DNA of 64,000 nucleotides from Flavivirga spongiicola (GCF_030540825.1 NZ_JAUOEO010000001.1:3547001-3611000), one strand, 5' to 3'. Counted from the stretch's first letter, positions 36,141-44,828 are shown. Translations and numbers: made by a program. Notes: generated by a model from the sequence alone, not told the origin.

Positions 36141-36806
36141 TTATGAGTTTTTAAGGGTATATAATACTTTAAATACCCAAAACCCAATACTTAAAAAAAG
36201 ACCAAATATAAAAGTGAACAACCAAGCTTCTAAATGTTGATTTGGTTGTATAATGATATTGAAAATATCGTTAAACAAATCCGAAGGATGTTGAAGAATT
36301 TCCCAAGAATTATAGCGTAAAAACCGACCTAAATAAACACCAAATCCACTAAGAAAAAGAATGAAAATCATAATAAAGTTTGTTGTTTTTCTTTTCAAAT
36401 ATTGATTTAATAATGTTTCCATATCTAGTAGGGATAACGAAAACATTAATAATCCGTTTAATGCAAAAGAGATAACAACAAGCACATCCAGCCATAATAA
36501 ATGATTTGAACCTATTTTTAAATGCAGTAAATCAGTAATAATATAAGGCGCATTGGGTAAAAAAAGCAGCCATACACTACACCATATTGCAAAACCTATT
36601 TTATTAAGCTTTGGGGTACTTACTAAATAGGTTGTAATGGCAAAGGGAATGACTGCTAAAAATAAATTCCAGATTAAAAACAAGTAGAAAAAGGAATGTG
36701 TTAGTTTCATTCTAACCATAAGTAATACTATACTTAAGGTAATAGAAACGCTTAATAAAGAAAAGATCTTAAATCGATCGAATATAATTGTTTTCATAGA
36801 GTTCAT
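36141..36806 (-). CDS. DUF1361-like membrane protein
   Basis: A 221-residue polytopic membrane protein with about six or seven helices and the DUF1361 signature (WNLFLAVIPFAITTYLV, WLLFLPNAPYIITDLLHL near 80-98, FLSGFGVYLGRFLRYNSWEIL near 155-175). Function of the family is unknown. Its ATG overlaps the preceding stop (ATGA at 36803-36806), so it is translationally coupled as the last gene of a tight minus-strand operon that runs from 40364. Confidence 0.82.
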   Translation of the reverse strand: MNSMKTIIFDRFKIFSLLSVSITLSIVLLMVRMKLTHSFFYLFLIWNLFLAVIPFAITTYLVSTPKLNKIGFAIWCSVWLLFLPNAPYIITDLLHLKIGSNHLLWLDVLVVISFALNGLLMFSLSLLDMETLLNQYLKRKTTNFIMIFILFLSGFGVYLGRFLRYNSWEILQHPSDLFNDIFNIIIQPNQHLEAWLFTFIFGLFLSIGFWVFKVLYTLKNS

Positions 36807-37201
36807 ATGTTATTTGTTTTTTTAAGACTAAATTGAGTAATACTATATTCAGTAATTAAAACAGTAAGAACTCCTAAAGTATAAGCTACTAAGTCAGAAA
36901 TTTGAAATGTGTTACCAAAAATAAGTTTCAATAAGTTGTTATTATTTAGATTTAACCTATCTAATATGTTTATTAATTGTAATAATTCTATGATATAAGA
37001 AAATATTAAAACAGGAATCGCGACAATAATAGAGGGAGTTTTGATAAAGCTTTTAATAAAGCAATAAAGTAGTATAACAACTAAATAATCACCAAAGGTG
37101 TGACGTATAAAACCGTATTTTAAATAGATGGCTATTAAAACTTCAATTGCAAATATGATTAATGCAATTATTAAATACTTTTTGTTGAGTTGTAGTTTCA
37201 T
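36803..37201 (-). CDS. DUF2809-like small membrane protein
   Basis: A 132-residue inner-membrane protein of four helices. The FIRHTFGDYLVVILLYCFIKSF and FSYIIELLQLINILDRL...ISDLVAYTLG blocks match the DUF2809/VanZ-like group, whose function is unsettled. Both ends use ATGA overlaps (with 37198-37827 upstream and 36141-36806 downstream), tying it firmly into the operon. Confidence 0.8.
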   Translation of the reverse strand: MKLQLNKKYLIIALIIFAIEVLIAIYLKYGFIRHTFGDYLVVILLYCFIKSFIKTPSIIVAIPVLIFSYIIELLQLINILDRLNLNNNNLLKLIFGNTFQISDLVAYTLGVLTVLITEYSITQFSLKKTNNI

Positions 37202-37827
37202 TTTATTTCTATTTTTTTACCTAAAAATTTAGGCTTTACATTGAAAAGAATATCGATTGATGCTTTTGCTCTAGCTAGATATTCTCTTAATTTAGTTTTT
37301 ATACCATAGCGTCCATTTATATCTTGAGCATTATATCCAATAACATTAATTTTAAAGCTTTTGGATAGGTAAATAGCACGCTCATTATGAAACTTTTGAG
37401 ACACAACTGTTATAGAATTTAACCCAAATATTTCTTTAGCTCTTACTATCGAATCTAGTGTCCTGAATCCAGCATAATCCAAGAATATTTTATTTTCAGG
37501 AACTCCCATTTTTACTAAATCATTTTTAAAATCGGTGGGTTCATCATAACTTTTTCTTCCGTTATCACCACTTATTAAAATAAATTCTATTTTTCCTGAT
37601 TTATAGAGCTGATATGCGGCTTCTAATCGGTATTTGTAGTATAGATTTATGTTTCCGTTTAAAGTAAATTTACTGGCGCCTAGAACAAGACCTACTCTGT
37701 TTTTTGGAATAAGTGACATATTATCATAAGTGGAATTTTTAGCTTGGTATACTATCCAAACATTTATAATTATTATATAAATAATTAATAGCGTTATTAT
37801 GAGTATGAATTTTTTTAAATATGTCAT
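37198..37827 (-). CDS. SanA/YdcF-family (DUF218) envelope protein
   Basis: A 209-residue protein with one N-terminal membrane anchor (about 8-28) and a DUF218 domain: NRVGLVLGASKFTLNGNINLYYKYRLEAAYQLYKSGKIEFILISGDNGRKSYDEPTDF (about 43-105), then VPENKIFLDYAGFRTLDSIVRAKEIFG and ITVVSQKFHNERAIYLSKSF (about 140-165). SanA relatives influence envelope barrier function and vancomycin resistance in enterobacteria. The domain would face the periplasm. It sits within the operon, one base after the stop of the 123-residue membrane gene. Confidence 0.88.
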   Translation of the reverse strand: MTYLKKFILIITLLIIYIIIINVWIVYQAKNSTYDNMSLIPKNRVGLVLGASKFTLNGNINLYYKYRLEAAYQLYKSGKIEFILISGDNGRKSYDEPTDFKNDLVKMGVPENKIFLDYAGFRTLDSIVRAKEIFGLNSITVVSQKFHNERAIYLSKSFKINVIGYNAQDINGRYGIKTKLREYLARAKASIDILFNVKPKFLGKKIEIK

Positions 37828-37828
37828 A

Positions 37829-38200
37829 TTAATTATTTCGTTGTTGATTGTCTTTTGCTAACCAAATCCATGATTGCATTGTTGTAAAGAATGCTGAAAT
37901 GAAAAAGCTTATAGCAAATGTTAATTCAATTACTCCATAACAGCATAAACTAAAACTTACTATAGCATAAAATGGAAAATACTTTTTAAAAACACTTTTA
38001 TTACTTGATCCATCTTTTTTAAGCAAAAAGAAAGGCATAATTGTAAATAGGATGGTGACAGTACAACAAATTGAAATTGGAATTATAGACAGAAAAACAA
38101 AAGGTATCATATCATTTTGAAAGTTTTCCGAAATTAGAATGATCCAAAATATACAAGTAGCCAAAATGGTTGATTTTAAAATGACAGATGGCGTATTCAT
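37829..38200 (-). CDS. Small membrane protein, 123 residues
   Basis: The family is not recognised. Three or four hydrophobic helices are predicted (about 8-24, 32-58, 70-115). Polar linkers (LKKDGSSNKSVFKKYFPF) are few. It ends QQRNN. Its start codon shares one base with the stop of the DUF4173-like gene at 38200 and it ends one base before the SanA-like gene, so it is an integral part of the operon. Confidence 0.7.
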   Translation of the reverse strand: MNTPSVILKSTILATCIFWIILISENFQNDMIPFVFLSIIPISICCTVTILFTIMPFFLLKKDGSSNKSVFKKYFPFYAIVSFSLCCYGVIELTFAISFFISAFFTTMQSWIWLAKDNQQRNN

Positions 38201-39585
38201 TAGTCTTTATTTAATCTTAAATTATCATATTGTATTTCCTGCCATTTTTTATTTTCCAATTCAATTAGGTAGGCATTGTATTTTTTTTCAATTAAAGATT
38301 TCTTTTCCTCATTTAAGTTATTTTGATCTGCATAGTTCTTAAGAAGTAAGGTGTTGTTATTAGATAAGTCTAACAGGTAATTAAAATCCATAAATTGAGC
38401 ATGATTAAGGTTGTAATGTGTCATGTAGTTATCCCAATTAATAGAGCTTGATATGATTAAAATTGTAAAAGCAGTTAATGTGTTTACTCTGAATAAGTAC
38501 CAGAAGTTTTTTATTTGTTTTATTTTAATTGAAGTGGTAAGTAAGCCTATTACTGTAAGTAATAAGTAAATTAAAACACCTATTCGTTTATATGTAAAGC
38601 CAAAATAATAGATGTATTGGCAATCCTTTATTGCAATGTTTATTATTAAAATGATATTAAGTATTATCCAGGTATAAGTAACATATTTGAGGTTTTTATT
38701 GTCTTTGTAGAAGTTTAAGTTTCCTCTGAAAAAGTATAGTATAATTATTATTGCTATAATGATGGAAGCAATTAAGGTATTAATACCATTATGAACCTGA
38801 TTTGAAAAGGCAGAAGCTCTTAAATCATTGGTCGAAATTAAATAAGTAACATCGGTGATGAGAAAGAATGTGATGAGTATATTTAGAAGTGCGATTAGAA
38901 TAAACCCCAATTGATTTTCTTTTTTGAGACGTTCTATTTTTATTTCTCCTTTTATATCTAATAAGTTTCCAGTATTTAAATCATAAGTAGTTGCTAGGTC
39001 AATTCGTACTGGTTTAGAAATATTACTTAATAAATAATAGCCAAGAACAGCAACTAACAACCACTGAATATTAATAAAGCTAAAATCAATTTTAGAAATT
39101 AATTCACTAAAGACAGGGTTCCCATTTTTATATAAGCTTATAAAAATGATAACCACAGTTAAAGGAATACCAATTATTTTAAGCAAATGCAGGTAATCAG
39201 TTTTTTGTTTAGGTACCACTTTTTCATCTTTCTCAATAGTGTTAAAATTACGATTAAAGAACGCCGCTATTGATGAGTAAAACCCATTGAGCCAATTTAT
39301 ATAAATAGATGAATTTTGTTCAGAGACATTCCCTATTAGTGTTAAAAAAGCAACAACGTATGCAATTATTGATAAGTTCGATCTATAAAAAAATGTCGTG
39401 ATAGCAGTTATTACAAGTACAAGACTAAATACAATAGTGTTTTTTTTCTTAAATGTATCTTTATTATAAATTATAAGTATAATAATTGTTAGCAGAGAAA
39501 ATAAACTTAGGTTTAAACCTATAGCATGTTGGTAAAAAAGTGTGCTAAACAATAAAGCTCCGATTATTAAAGGGATGTTTTTCAT
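38200..39585 (-). CDS. DUF4173/DUF4153-like polytopic membrane protein
   Basis: A 461-residue membrane protein with about twelve helices. The C-terminal block (KDCQYIYYFGFTYKRIGVLIYLLLTVIGLLTTSIKI, about 320-355; then LFRVNTLTAFTILIISSSINWDNYMTHYNL) matches the DUF4173 family found in Firmicutes and Bacteroidota. Function is unknown. The final stretch (about 420-461, NLNEEKKSLIEKKYNAYLIELENKKWQEI) is soluble and charged. It is the largest gene of the operon and its product may form a complex with the small membrane proteins. Confidence 0.78.
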   Translation of the reverse strand: MKNIPLIIGALLFSTLFYQHAIGLNLSLFSLLTIIILIIYNKDTFKKKNTIVFSLVLVITAITTFFYRSNLSIIAYVVAFLTLIGNVSEQNSSIYINWLNGFYSSIAAFFNRNFNTIEKDEKVVPKQKTDYLHLLKIIGIPLTVVIIFISLYKNGNPVFSELISKIDFSFINIQWLLVAVLGYYLLSNISKPVRIDLATTYDLNTGNLLDIKGEIKIERLKKENQLGFILIALLNILITFFLITDVTYLISTNDLRASAFSNQVHNGINTLIASIIIAIIIILYFFRGNLNFYKDNKNLKYVTYTWIILNIILIINIAIKDCQYIYYFGFTYKRIGVLIYLLLTVIGLLTTSIKIKQIKNFWYLFRVNTLTAFTILIISSSINWDNYMTHYNLNHAQFMDFNYLLDLSNNNTLLLKNYADQNNLNEEKKSLIEKKYNAYLIELENKKWQEIQYDNLRLNKD

Positions 39586-39586
39586 T

Positions 39587-39874
39587 TTATATTAATTTAT
39601 GAATTACTATTGAGTAGTATAAAAATGCAATAGGAATATTAAAAAGTATAATACCTATTGATTGTATGGTCTCTCTTTTGTTTTTATTTATGAACAATAA
39701 GGATAATAGCATAATAAATACTAAAGAATTGATTATTATAGCTAATCCAACATAATAATAGCCGATCATTGTCACGGCATTTATACCTTTAATAAATACT
39801 TGCAATACGAATAGAATAGTTCCAATACTAAATGATACCAATGCAATCTTGGAAGAAACTTTATATATGTCCAT
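39587..39874 (-). CDS. Small membrane protein, 95 residues
   Basis: Not recognised as a family. Three hydrophobic helices (about 8-28, 36-60, 70-90) linked by short polar turns (NKNKRETI). It lies one base from each neighbour in the operon, between the Coq4-like and DUF4173-like genes. Confidence 0.68.
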   Translation of the reverse strand: MDIYKVSSKIALVSFSIGTILFVLQVFIKGINAVTMIGYYYVGLAIIINSLVFIMLLSLLFINKNKRETIQSIGIILFNIPIAFLYYSIVIHKLI

Positions 39875-39875
39875 T

Positions 39876-40364
39876 TTAAACTTTTATAAGTGTGTTAATT
39901 TGTGATTTTGAGAATATAATTTGCCTAAAATCATGTATTGAAATCATTAATAATTCTTTGTAATCAAAATGATGAAATGAATTAGCTTTTTTTCCAATAC
40001 AGTATGATTTATGGTAATATTTGTAATAGTCAGGTAAAATTATTGTACCCAGAATAATCGATCCATAGAGATAAAGGCTTCTTTTACCATTTCCAAAGCA
40101 TAGATATTGTAACGCAATTTCGTCTTCAACTTTAGTCCCATAGCCAGTTAAAGTGTGATAAGCATCATGTCTTTCAACTTTAGAAATTAATTCGAAGTTG
40201 TTTTTGTGCAGAAATAACCCAAGATTTTTTCCGAAAGAATCATCAGGATAGGTTAGAAGTTGTTCTTTATATATACCCCATGGTTTGTCATTCTTGAAAA
40301 GATTCGTGTAAATCTCTTTAGATTTTTCAAATAGCCATTCTATAAGTTTTTTTCTTAAATTCAT
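39876..40364 (-). CDS. Coq4-like protein with HDxxHx11E metal motif
   Basis: A 162-residue soluble protein. His66-Asp67-Ala-Tyr-His70, then 11 residues, then Glu82 (ERHDAYHTLTGYGTKVEDE) reproduces the HDxxHx11E zinc motif of COQ4, a scaffold or enzyme in ubiquinone synthesis. The HTLTGYG core and the following EIALQYLCFGNG also match. COQ4 proper is about 220 residues; this one is shorter, and Flavobacteriaceae normally make menaquinone, so ubiquinone synthesis is unlikely. It is the first gene of a seven-gene operon, with the TACTTTG operator eight bases upstream of its ATG. A quinone- or lipid-linked role is a guess. Confidence 0.65.
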   Translation of the reverse strand: MNLRKKLIEWLFEKSKEIYTNLFKNDKPWGIYKEQLLTYPDDSFGKNLGLFLHKNNFELISKVERHDAYHTLTGYGTKVEDEIALQYLCFGNGKRSLYLYGSIILGTIILPDYYKYYHKSYCIGKKANSFHHFDYKELLMISIHDFRQIIFSKSQINTLIKV

Positions 40365-40372
40365 ATTAAAAG

Positions 40373-40391
40373 TACTTTGTTTTTCAAAGTA
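40373..40391 (-). promoter_or_regulatory. TACTTTG-N5-CAAAGTA operator, site 2
   Basis: TACTTTG (40373-40379), five bases, CAAAGTA (40385-40391): a perfect 7-bp inverted repeat. Read toward the gene, CAAAGTA runs on as CTTTTAATATG, so the start codon is eight bases away and a third half-site TACTTTT overlaps. The same arrangement precedes the gene at 40833-41444. The winged-helix gene between them is the presumed regulator. Confidence 0.72.
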
Positions 40392-40436
40392 AAAAAATAA
40401 AATTTTTTATTTTTTCATTCCCTCCTTCGAGGGAAA

Positions 40437-40730
40437 TTATTGTTTATTAATTAACTTTTCGAGTGCGTTAATGTGTTTTTTAAATTCAGCTTCTCCTAAT
40501 TTAGTAGTGCTGTATCGTGTATTTGGTTTTCTGCCAATAAACTGCTTTTCAACTTTTATATACTCGGCTTTTTCTAGCGCTTTTGTATGACTTGCTAAAT
40601 TACCGTCAGTAGCCCCAAGCAATTCTTTCAACATATTAAAATCAGCATATTCATTTACCATTAAAATAGACATAATGCCTAATCTAATTCTATGATCAAA
40701 TACTTTATTTATGTTGGTTATTATACTCAA
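40437..40730 (-). CDS. Winged-helix (HTH_34-like) transcriptional regulator
   Basis: A 97-residue protein that is a single winged helix: FDHRIRLGIMSILMVNEYADFNMLKELLGATDGNLASHTKALEKAEYIKVEKQFIGRKPNTRYSTTKLGEAEFKKHINALEKL. It is of the small ArsR/MarR-like type common in Bacteroidota, without obvious metal-binding cysteines. It lies between the membrane gene at 40833-41444 and the seven-gene operon. Each of those carries a TACTTTG-N5-CAAAGTA site at the same distance from its start codon, so this protein probably binds there. Repression or activation is not determined by the sequence, but sites this close to the start suggest repression. Confidence 0.88.
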   Translation of the reverse strand: MSIITNINKVFDHRIRLGIMSILMVNEYADFNMLKELLGATDGNLASHTKALEKAEYIKVEKQFIGRKPNTRYSTTKLGEAEFKKHINALEKLINKQ

Positions 40731-40832
40731 ACTAAATGTTTATTTGTTGATGCGTTTATATAAAACTAATATTATAGTCAACTATTATTTTTTAAAATTA
40801 TAAGTTACTGAAAACTGTGACTGATATACTGT

Positions 40833-41444
40833 TTACTTTTTAACATCATACTTAAAATGCATCCAAGTCCCATAAATAATATGCATGACGCCAAAGCCTA
40901 AGACCCAAAGCCAAAACCCATACCCTGGAAACCATGCACAAATTAAACCTAAAATAATTTGTATAAAACCTAAATAACGAATATCTCCAATACTATATTT
41001 TGAAGCATTTACTAAGGCTAATCCATAAAACAAAAGCATTAAAGCACCGGTTTGACCATATTTTTGTCTACCTAGTATAATCAATATATAAATACCCCCA
41101 GCAATTAATGGAACCAAAAAATTTATTACTAAGCGCTTCGATGATGTATCCCATATATTGGCACCATTTTTTTTTGCTTTTCTTGTAGTTAAAATGATTC
41201 CTGTAACCACACTAAAAAAAGCAATTAAGAACAAGTCCAGCATGACCAAATTAAATATTTTACCATCAAGTATTAAGGTGCCGTTACTGTATTCTATTAC
41301 TAACCAGTATGCTACTGCGGCTCCAATAAGCGCATATATACCTGCTAATATTCCCGATAAGCCACTAAGCGATATAAAACGAGAAGATTTATTCATTAAA
41401 TCTTTAATCTCACTTATGTCTTTTAAATAATCTTTTGAATCCAT
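40833..41444 (-). CDS. Polytopic membrane protein of the TACTTTG regulon
   Basis: A 203-residue membrane protein with six helices (about 28-50, 65-85, 100-120, 128-150, 152-172, 178-198). The N-terminus is soluble (MDSKDYLKDISEIKDLMNKSSRF). The family is common in Bacteroidota but has no known role. ATG 41444 is chosen over the upstream frame start at 41591 because the motif and ribosome-binding region lie directly before it and because the longer form overlaps the divergent DUF1801 gene. It is probably transcribed with the winged-helix gene 102 bases downstream. Confidence 0.74.
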   Translation of the reverse strand: MDSKDYLKDISEIKDLMNKSSRFISLSGLSGILAGIYALIGAAVAYWLVIEYSNGTLILDGKIFNLVMLDLFLIAFFSVVTGIILTTRKAKKNGANIWDTSSKRLVINFLVPLIAGGIYILIILGRQKYGQTGALMLLFYGLALVNASKYSIGDIRYLGFIQIILGLICAWFPGYGFWLWVLGFGVMHIIYGTWMHFKYDVKK

Positions 41445-41451
41445 ATAAAAG

Positions 41452-41470
41452 TACTTTGAAACACAAAGTA
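41452..41470 (-). promoter_or_regulatory. TACTTTG-N5-CAAAGTA operator, site 1
   Basis: TACTTTG (41452-41458), five bases, CAAAGTA (41464-41470), perfect 7-bp inverted repeat. Read toward the gene it continues CTTTTATATG, so it ends seven bases before the ATG at 41444, nearly identical in sequence and placement to the site at 40373-40391. Confidence 0.72.
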
Positions 41471-41543
41471 AATAAATTATTTTCAATCGAGCATCATAAA
41501 TTTTTGTTAAGTTTGAATTTTGTAATATAAATCTGTTTGAATA

Positions 41544-41924
41544 TTGAAACCTGTAGACGAGTATTTTTTTGATCAAAAGGAACCTTATCAATCCATCATG
41601 CTTTATGTTAGAAGTGTTATCCTAAATACACTACCCGAAGTAGAGGAGAGATATAGTTATAAAATCCCGTTTTATAATATTGGAAAAAAGCCTATGATTT
41701 ATCTAAATATTTTAAAAGGTAAAGATTACGTTGATGTTGCTTTTGTACAAGGTGTTTTATTAGAAAAACAGTTTTCTATTTTAAAGAACGACAATAAACG
41801 TAAACAAGTACGTTCTATTCAGCTAAGAACCATCGAAGATTTAGATCACGAAAATTTTATTGAGTTATTGCATGAAGCTTCAAACTTACTAAGTAAAAGC
41901 AAAAAGGCTTGGTTTATCGATTAA
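41544..41924 (+). CDS. DUF1801-family protein
   Basis: A 126-residue soluble protein with the DUF1801 (YdhG-like) pattern: VDEYFFDQKEPYQSIMLYVRSVILNTLPEVEERYSYKIPFYNIGKKPMIYLNILKGKDYVDVAFVQGVLL. It ends with SIQLRTIEDLDHENFIELLHEASNL. The function of the family is unknown. The start is a TTG at 41544, since no in-frame ATG lies before the conserved N-terminus. It converges on kdsA, with stops 12 bases apart. Confidence 0.82.
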   Translation: MKPVDEYFFDQKEPYQSIMLYVRSVILNTLPEVEERYSYKIPFYNIGKKPMIYLNILKGKDYVDVAFVQGVLLEKQFSILKNDNKRKQVRSIQLRTIEDLDHENFIELLHEASNLLSKSKKAWFID

Positions 41925-41935
41925 TAGTTTCGAAT

Positions 41936-42754
41936 TTATAATCCATTGACTGTTTTTCTTATAGCAACTAAATTGGTAAGTAATTTTTCTAAATTATCTA
42001 AATGTAACATATTGGCACCATCGCTTTTTGCATTAGCAGGATCGAAATGGGTTTCAATAAATAAACCATCTACGTTATTAACAACACCAGCTCTGGCTAC
42101 AGTTTCAATCATATCTGGTCTGCCACCTGTTACACCAGCATTTTGATTAGGTTGTTGCAACGAATGTGTTACATCTAAAACGGTTGGAGCGTATTGGCGC
42201 ATTGTTGGAATGCCACGAAAATCTACTATCATGTCTTGATATCCAAACATCGTGCCTCTGTCTGTTATCCATGCTTTATCACTACCAGAGTCCTTAACTT
42301 TTTGTACGGCATGCTTCATGGCTTCAGGACTCATAAATTGTCCTTTTTTTAAGTTGACAACTTTACCAGTTTTTGCTGCAGCAACTACCAAATCTGTTTG
42401 ACGTACTAAAAACGCAGGGATTTGTAACACATCAACATACTGTGCCGCTAATGTAGCATCTGAAATCTCATGAATATCTGTAACCGTTGGAACATCAAAA
42501 GTATCTGAAACCTTCTTTAAAATTTTTAAAGCTTTCTCATCGCCAATTCCTGTAAAACTGTCAATTCTACTACGGTTTGCCTTTTTAAAACTGCCTTTAA
42601 AAACATAAGGGATTTCCAATTTATTGGTAATAGTAACTACTTTTTCGGCAATACGAAGTGCCATATCTTCTCCTTCGATAGCACATGGACCACAAAGCAA
42701 GAAAAAATTGTTTGAATTAGTATGTTTTATTTTAGGTATACTTTGAAGAGTCAT
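41936..42754 (-). CDS. kdsA: 3-deoxy-8-phosphooctulonate (Kdo-8-P) synthase
   Basis: A 272-residue enzyme that condenses phosphoenolpyruvate with arabinose-5-phosphate to Kdo-8-phosphate, the first committed step for the Kdo of lipid A-core. Conserved blocks: FFLLCGPCAIEGEDMALRIAEKV (about 17-38), YVFKGSFKKANRSRIDSFTGIG (about 50-72), PTVTDIHEISDA, VLQIPAFLVRQTDLVVAAAKTG, VNLKKGQFMSP, TDRGTMFGYQDMIVDFRGIPTMR and PVIFDVTHSLQ-type (PTVLDVTHSLQQPN). Length is normal. It shares a long intergenic region with the divergent typA. Confidence 0.96.
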   Translation of the reverse strand: MTLQSIPKIKHTNSNNFFLLCGPCAIEGEDMALRIAEKVVTITNKLEIPYVFKGSFKKANRSRIDSFTGIGDEKALKILKKVSDTFDVPTVTDIHEISDATLAAQYVDVLQIPAFLVRQTDLVVAAAKTGKVVNLKKGQFMSPEAMKHAVQKVKDSGSDKAWITDRGTMFGYQDMIVDFRGIPTMRQYAPTVLDVTHSLQQPNQNAGVTGGRPDMIETVARAGVVNNVDGLFIETHFDPANAKSDGANMLHLDNLEKLLTNLVAIRKTVNGL

Positions 42755-42996
42755 AAGCTTTTATTTCAAAAAAATATGATGCAAAGATACTATTAATGCT
42801 GAATTAACGAGCATATCTTTTAAATTGAAATAAAAACATTTTTAAGTGTTTGTATTAGCAATTATAACAGTACTATTCCCTGTTTTTAATTTGTTAAAAA
42901 CGAGAAAGGTATAGTGGGTAAGACTGCTTTTTTGTATTTTACAAAGAAGGAATATCTAAAAAAATATTATTACATAGTTTATCCGTTATTTATAAT

Positions 42997-43004
42997 TACC
43001 TTTG
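42997..43004 (+). promoter_or_regulatory. Predicted typA promoter (-7 box TAccTTTG)
   Basis: TACCTTTG, the same octamer found before ssrA, lies 25 bases before the typA start codon and is followed by CACGC. No convincing -33 TTTG was found. Confidence 0.45.
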
Positions 43005-43028
43005 CACGCTTAAAATATAGAGACCATT

Positions 43029-44828
43029 ATGGCTAATATTAAAAACATTGCAATTATTGCTCACGTAGATCATGGTAAAACTACTTTGGTTGATAAGATT
43101 ATGTACCACTGTCAGTTATTTCGTGAGAATGAAAATACAGGTGATTTAATTCTTGATAATAATGATTTGGAGCGAGAAAGAGGTATTACAATTACTTCTA
43201 AAAACGTTTCTGTAATTTATAAAGACACAAAGATTAATATTATTGATACACCTGGTCACGCCGATTTTGGAGGTGAAGTAGAGCGTGTATTAAATATGGC
43301 TGATGGCGTTTTACTATTAGTTGATGCTTTTGAAGGCCCCATGCCACAAACACGTTTTGTATTACAAAAAGCCATTGATTTAGGTTTAAAGCCTTGTGTG
43401 GTTGTGAATAAAGTTGATAAAGAAAATTGTACGCCTGATGAGGTACATGAAAAAGTTTTTGACTTGATGTTTGAATTGGGAGCAGAAGAATGGCAATTAG
43501 ATTTTCCTACAGTTTATGGTTCTGCAAAGAACAACTGGATGAGTGATGATTGGCAAAATGAGACTGAAAATATAGAGCCATTATTGGATATGGTTATAAA
43601 TCATATTCCTGAACCAAAAATTGAAGAAGGTAGCACTCAAATGTTAATCACATCTTTAGATTTTTCATCTTTTACAGGAAGAATTGCTATAGGTCGTTTA
43701 ACTCGTGGTGAATTAAAAGTTGGACAAAATATATCTTTAGTAAAACGTGATGGAAGTATTGTTAAGTCTAAAATAAAAGAGCTACATACTTTTGAAGGTT
43801 TGGGGCGTAAAAAGGTAGAAGAAGTACAGGCAGGAGATATTTGTGCTATTGTTGGGTTAGAAGGTTTTGAGATTGGCGATACGGTTGCAGATTGGGAAAC
43901 ACCTGAAGGTTTAAAAACCATTGCTATTGATGAGCCAACCATGAGCATGTTGTTTACTATTAACGATTCGCCTTTCTTTGGTAAAGATGGAAAATATGTT
44001 ACATCTCGTCATATAAAAGATCGTTTAACAAAAGAGCTTGAAAAGAATTTAGCATTACGTGTTGAAGAAACTGATAGTGCAGATAAATTTATGGTATTTG
44101 GTCGTGGTGTATTACACTTATCGGTTTTAATAGAAACGATGCGTCGTGAAGGTTACGAATTACAAATTGGTCAACCACAAGTAATCATAAAAGAAGTTGA
44201 TGGTGTAAAATGTGAACCAGTAGAAGAGATGACTATTGATTTACCAGAAGAAGTTTCTGGAAAAGCTATTGAAATGGTTTCTTTAAGAAAAGGTGAAATG
44301 CTTAGTATGGAAGCAAAAGGAGATCGTATGGTTTGTGAATTTATAGTACCTTCCAGAGGTATCATAGGCTTAAGAAACCAATTGTTAACAGCTACTGCTG
44401 GTGAAGCGATTATGGCACACCGTTTTAAAGAATATCAACCATTAAAGGGGGGGATTCCAGAGCGTCAAAATGGTTCTTTGGTATCTATGGAAAAAGGACA
44501 AGCTATTCCGTATTCTATTGATAAACTACAGGATAGAGGTAAATTTTTTGTTGACCCAGGTGAAGATATTTACGAGGGTCAGGTTATTGGAGAAAATTCT
44601 CGTGGTGATGATATGACGGTAAACGTAACAAAAACGAAAAAACTTAGTAATGTGCGTTCTTCTGGAGCAGATGATAAAGCTAAAATTGTACCTGCAATTA
44701 AGTTTTCATTAGAAGAGGCTTTAGAATATATTCAAAAGGATGAATACGTTGAGGTGACACCAAACCATTTAAGATTGCGTAAAGTCTATTTAACAGAAGT
44801 AGAACGTAAACGAAATAAAACGATATAA
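43029..44828 (+). CDS. typA: Translational GTPase TypA/BipA
   Basis: A 599-residue ribosome-associated GTPase of the EF-G family. G1 is AHVDHGKTTLVDKI (about 11-24), G2 lies in RERGITITSKN, G3 is DTPGHADFG, G4 is VVNKVDKEN (about 126-134) and G5 is GSAKN. Domain II (about 205-290), the EF-G-like domains III/V and the TypA-specific C-terminal domain (about 480-599, KGQAIPYSIDKLQDRGKFFVDPGEDIYEGQVIGENSRGDDM) are complete. TypA helps 50S assembly and growth under stress or cold. It is followed at two bases by the PQ-loop-like gene. Confidence 0.97.
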   Translation: MANIKNIAIIAHVDHGKTTLVDKIMYHCQLFRENENTGDLILDNNDLERERGITITSKNVSVIYKDTKINIIDTPGHADFGGEVERVLNMADGVLLLVDAFEGPMPQTRFVLQKAIDLGLKPCVVVNKVDKENCTPDEVHEKVFDLMFELGAEEWQLDFPTVYGSAKNNWMSDDWQNETENIEPLLDMVINHIPEPKIEEGSTQMLITSLDFSSFTGRIAIGRLTRGELKVGQNISLVKRDGSIVKSKIKELHTFEGLGRKKVEEVQAGDICAIVGLEGFEIGDTVADWETPEGLKTIAIDEPTMSMLFTINDSPFFGKDGKYVTSRHIKDRLTKELEKNLALRVEETDSADKFMVFGRGVLHLSVLIETMRREGYELQIGQPQVIIKEVDGVKCEPVEEMTIDLPEEVSGKAIEMVSLRKGEMLSMEAKGDRMVCEFIVPSRGIIGLRNQLLTATAGEAIMAHRFKEYQPLKGGIPERQNGSLVSMEKGQAIPYSIDKLQDRGKFFVDPGEDIYEGQVIGENSRGDDMTVNVTKTKKLSNVRSSGADDKAKIVPAIKFSLEEALEYIQKDEYVEVTPNHLRLRKVYLTEVERKRNKTI

